A stretch of DNA of 6,253 nucleotides, taken from NCBI GenBank assembly GCA_947375085.1, contig CANCEQ010000182.1, positions 1 through 6,253 on the forward strand, read 5' to 3'. The position numbers and the translations under genes were made by a program. Below, piece by piece: positions 5,085-6,253 of the stretch (position 1 is its first letter; each line of letters starts with the position of its first letter). Under the pieces are notes generated by a model. The model was not told the origin of the DNA. It saw only the letters and a list, made by a program, of their open reading frames with translations, and made no database searches. The stretch comes from Flavobacteriales bacterium (GTDB taxonomy: Bacteria > Bacteroidota > Bacteroidia > Flavobacteriales > Crocinitomicaceae).

Positions 5085-6245
5085 TTATTTCATTTTCCAA
5101 CTTTCCTTCAGTGACGAAGGAATATAAAAATCAGCATTGTATTTTTCTAAATAAAACTCTGTAATTCGACTTAAAAATTTCATACTAATTTTCGAAAAGA
5201 TTTTCTTAAAGAAACGATTTTTACCCTCTAATATTGTAGCTGTTTTAAGTGTTCCAATGAAGATTTTTCCTTTTACTTTATCGAAATAGGATAATTTTTT
5301 ATGTATACCTAATTCTCCTACCAAATCCGCCTTAATTTTCGATTCAATAGAAGATACAAAATAGTTAATTAGATAATAAGGAATAGAAGTCAATACCAAT
5401 CGCCTAAACAATGTTCCTCGAAATAAATGAGTAGAGAAATCCAATAATGCAACCGTTAATTCTTTTCCATCTTCACTTGAATGGTGATTTCGTTTTATGA
5501 TGGCAATTCCTAAATCCCAACCTTCTTTGTAATTTACTGGATATAAACTTGGGTCTAAACCTAAAAAATGTCCGGCTATTAACCAACAATGCATATAGGC
5601 ATCTTTCTCTTTCTCCGTTAATTTTGCTCCTAACTGTTCAAGCCCATCTATTACAAGTGCTGAAAAAGACATTAACGTCCCAGCCATTTCTTCTTGATTG
5701 ATTGGAACTCCAAATTCTTCTATGTCCCAACCTTCTGGATTGTATTTAGGGTGCAACAAGAAATAACGAATCGCTGCGTGGTACAATCTGACTTTTTTCG
5801 CCGTCACAATTCCACAGCCATCTGGCTCTAATCCTCCTGGAGATAAGACATCCATTACAATTTTAGAAGTTTCAAATAATCGTCTAAAAGTTCTATTTAT
5901 ATCTTTGTTTGCACCTGTTAATCTTCCTGTTGAAGCTAGTACTTTTGCCCCATTTTTACATGTATAACATAATGGAAGGGCGTTGAAATTTAATACTAAA
6001 GCCACTTGTGGACCAAAACGAAAATAGACGTCCTGTGCAATTTTAATTTTTTCTTTATCTGCCCATTCAGGTAATTCGTTGTTGGAATTGAAATAGGCAT
6101 AAACAGTTTGATTTAATTCTTTTCCAGAAACAGTATCATCATTTTCGTTAAGGGTAGCAAACAAATTTCTTAATGCACCAAAATCTTCACCTAAAACAAT
6201 ATCATTGATGATACTTTCTGCATAAGAATCTGTTTTATAACTCAT
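5085..6245 (-). CDS. MpaB/latex-clearing-protein-type oxygenase (DUF2236 family)
   Basis: This 386-residue protein belongs to the family that includes fungal MpaB, which cleaves a farnesyl side chain in mycophenolic acid synthesis, and the haem b rubber oxygenase Lcp. Family hallmarks appear in order: YFRFGPQ (74-80), LPLCYTCKNGAKVLASTGRL (90-109), FRRLFET..IVMDVLSPGG (120-138), DGCGI..AKKVRLYHAAIR (142-160), with His156 the likely proximal haem ligand, and VPINQEEMAGTLMSFS (180-195), plus HFLGL (226-230). Length is normal. I see no signal peptide; one hydrophobic stretch (about 283-298) and a basic C-terminal third could attach it to the membrane. The predicted role is oxidative attack on an isoprenoid or similar lipid, but family members vary and the substrate is unknown. 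It is the first gene of the cassette in the window; only 8 nt upstream of its ATG are visible, so the promoter and any earlier genes are unseen. Next comes the probable terpene cyclase, after 7 nt. Confidence 0.88.
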   Translation of the reverse strand: MSYKTDSYAESIINDIVLGEDFGALRNLFATLNENDDTVSGKELNQTVYAYFNSNNELPEWADKEKIKIAQDVYFRFGPQVALVLNFNALPLCYTCKNGAKVLASTGRLTGANKDINRTFRRLFETSKIVMDVLSPGGLEPDGCGIVTAKKVRLYHAAIRYFLLHPKYNPEGWDIEEFGVPINQEEMAGTLMSFSALVIDGLEQLGAKLTEKEKDAYMHCWLIAGHFLGLDPSLYPVNYKEGWDLGIAIIKRNHHSSEDGKELTVALLDFSTHLFRGTLFRRLVLTSIPYYLINYFVSSIESKIKADLVGELGIHKKLSYFDKVKGKIFIGTLKTATILEGKNRFFKKIFSKISMKFLSRITEFYLEKYNADFYIPSSLKESWKMK

Positions 6246-6253
6246 TGATTTCA

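Overview
The window is AT-rich (roughly one third G+C by eye). All seven protein-coding genes are on the minus strand, so in transcription order it reads from right to left. Codon use, the lack of Shine-Dalgarno sequences, GTG starts with no purine-rich leader, and a DUF6427-type membrane protein (a family I know only from Bacteroidota) all point to a Bacteroidota member of class Flavobacteriia, possibly Flavobacteriaceae or Weeksellaceae. The genus cannot be fixed from this sequence.

The right half (2806-6245) is a tight four-gene cassette. In order of transcription it encodes an MpaB/latex-clearing-protein-type (DUF2236) oxygenase (5085-6245), a small seven-helix membrane protein that looks like a transmembrane (Pyr4/PaxB-type) terpene cyclase (4412-5077), a membrane histidine kinase of the HisKA_2 type (3169-4428) and a stand-alone CheY-like receiver protein (2806-3168). 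The first gap is 7 nt, the second junction overlaps by 17 nt, and in the third the stop codon touches the next start codon. These genes are therefore very probably co-transcribed and partly translationally coupled. Two predicted isoprenoid-modifying enzymes joined to a two-component signalling pair is the most unusual feature here. The functional link is inference; only the gene arrangement and motifs are seen.

The left part is housekeeping. purQ (591-1277) and the first 180 codons of purD (1-542, running off the left edge) are two de novo purine synthesis genes in series. A DUF6427 multi-pass membrane protein gene (1665-2618) lies between the purine genes and the cassette.

The two larger intergenic regions (1278-1664 and 2619-2805), on either side of the DUF6427 gene, share a short repeat module of the form GTCT-N12-GTCT. 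Five copies of varying quality are present in both orientations. Two of them form a perfect 20-bp inverted repeat separated by 103 nt, immediately downstream of the receiver gene. The larger region also holds an imperfect long inverted repeat, an 18-nt hairpin and a cluster of TAGAC motifs. I found no RNA genes, CRISPR arrays, transposase genes or convincing intrinsic terminators.
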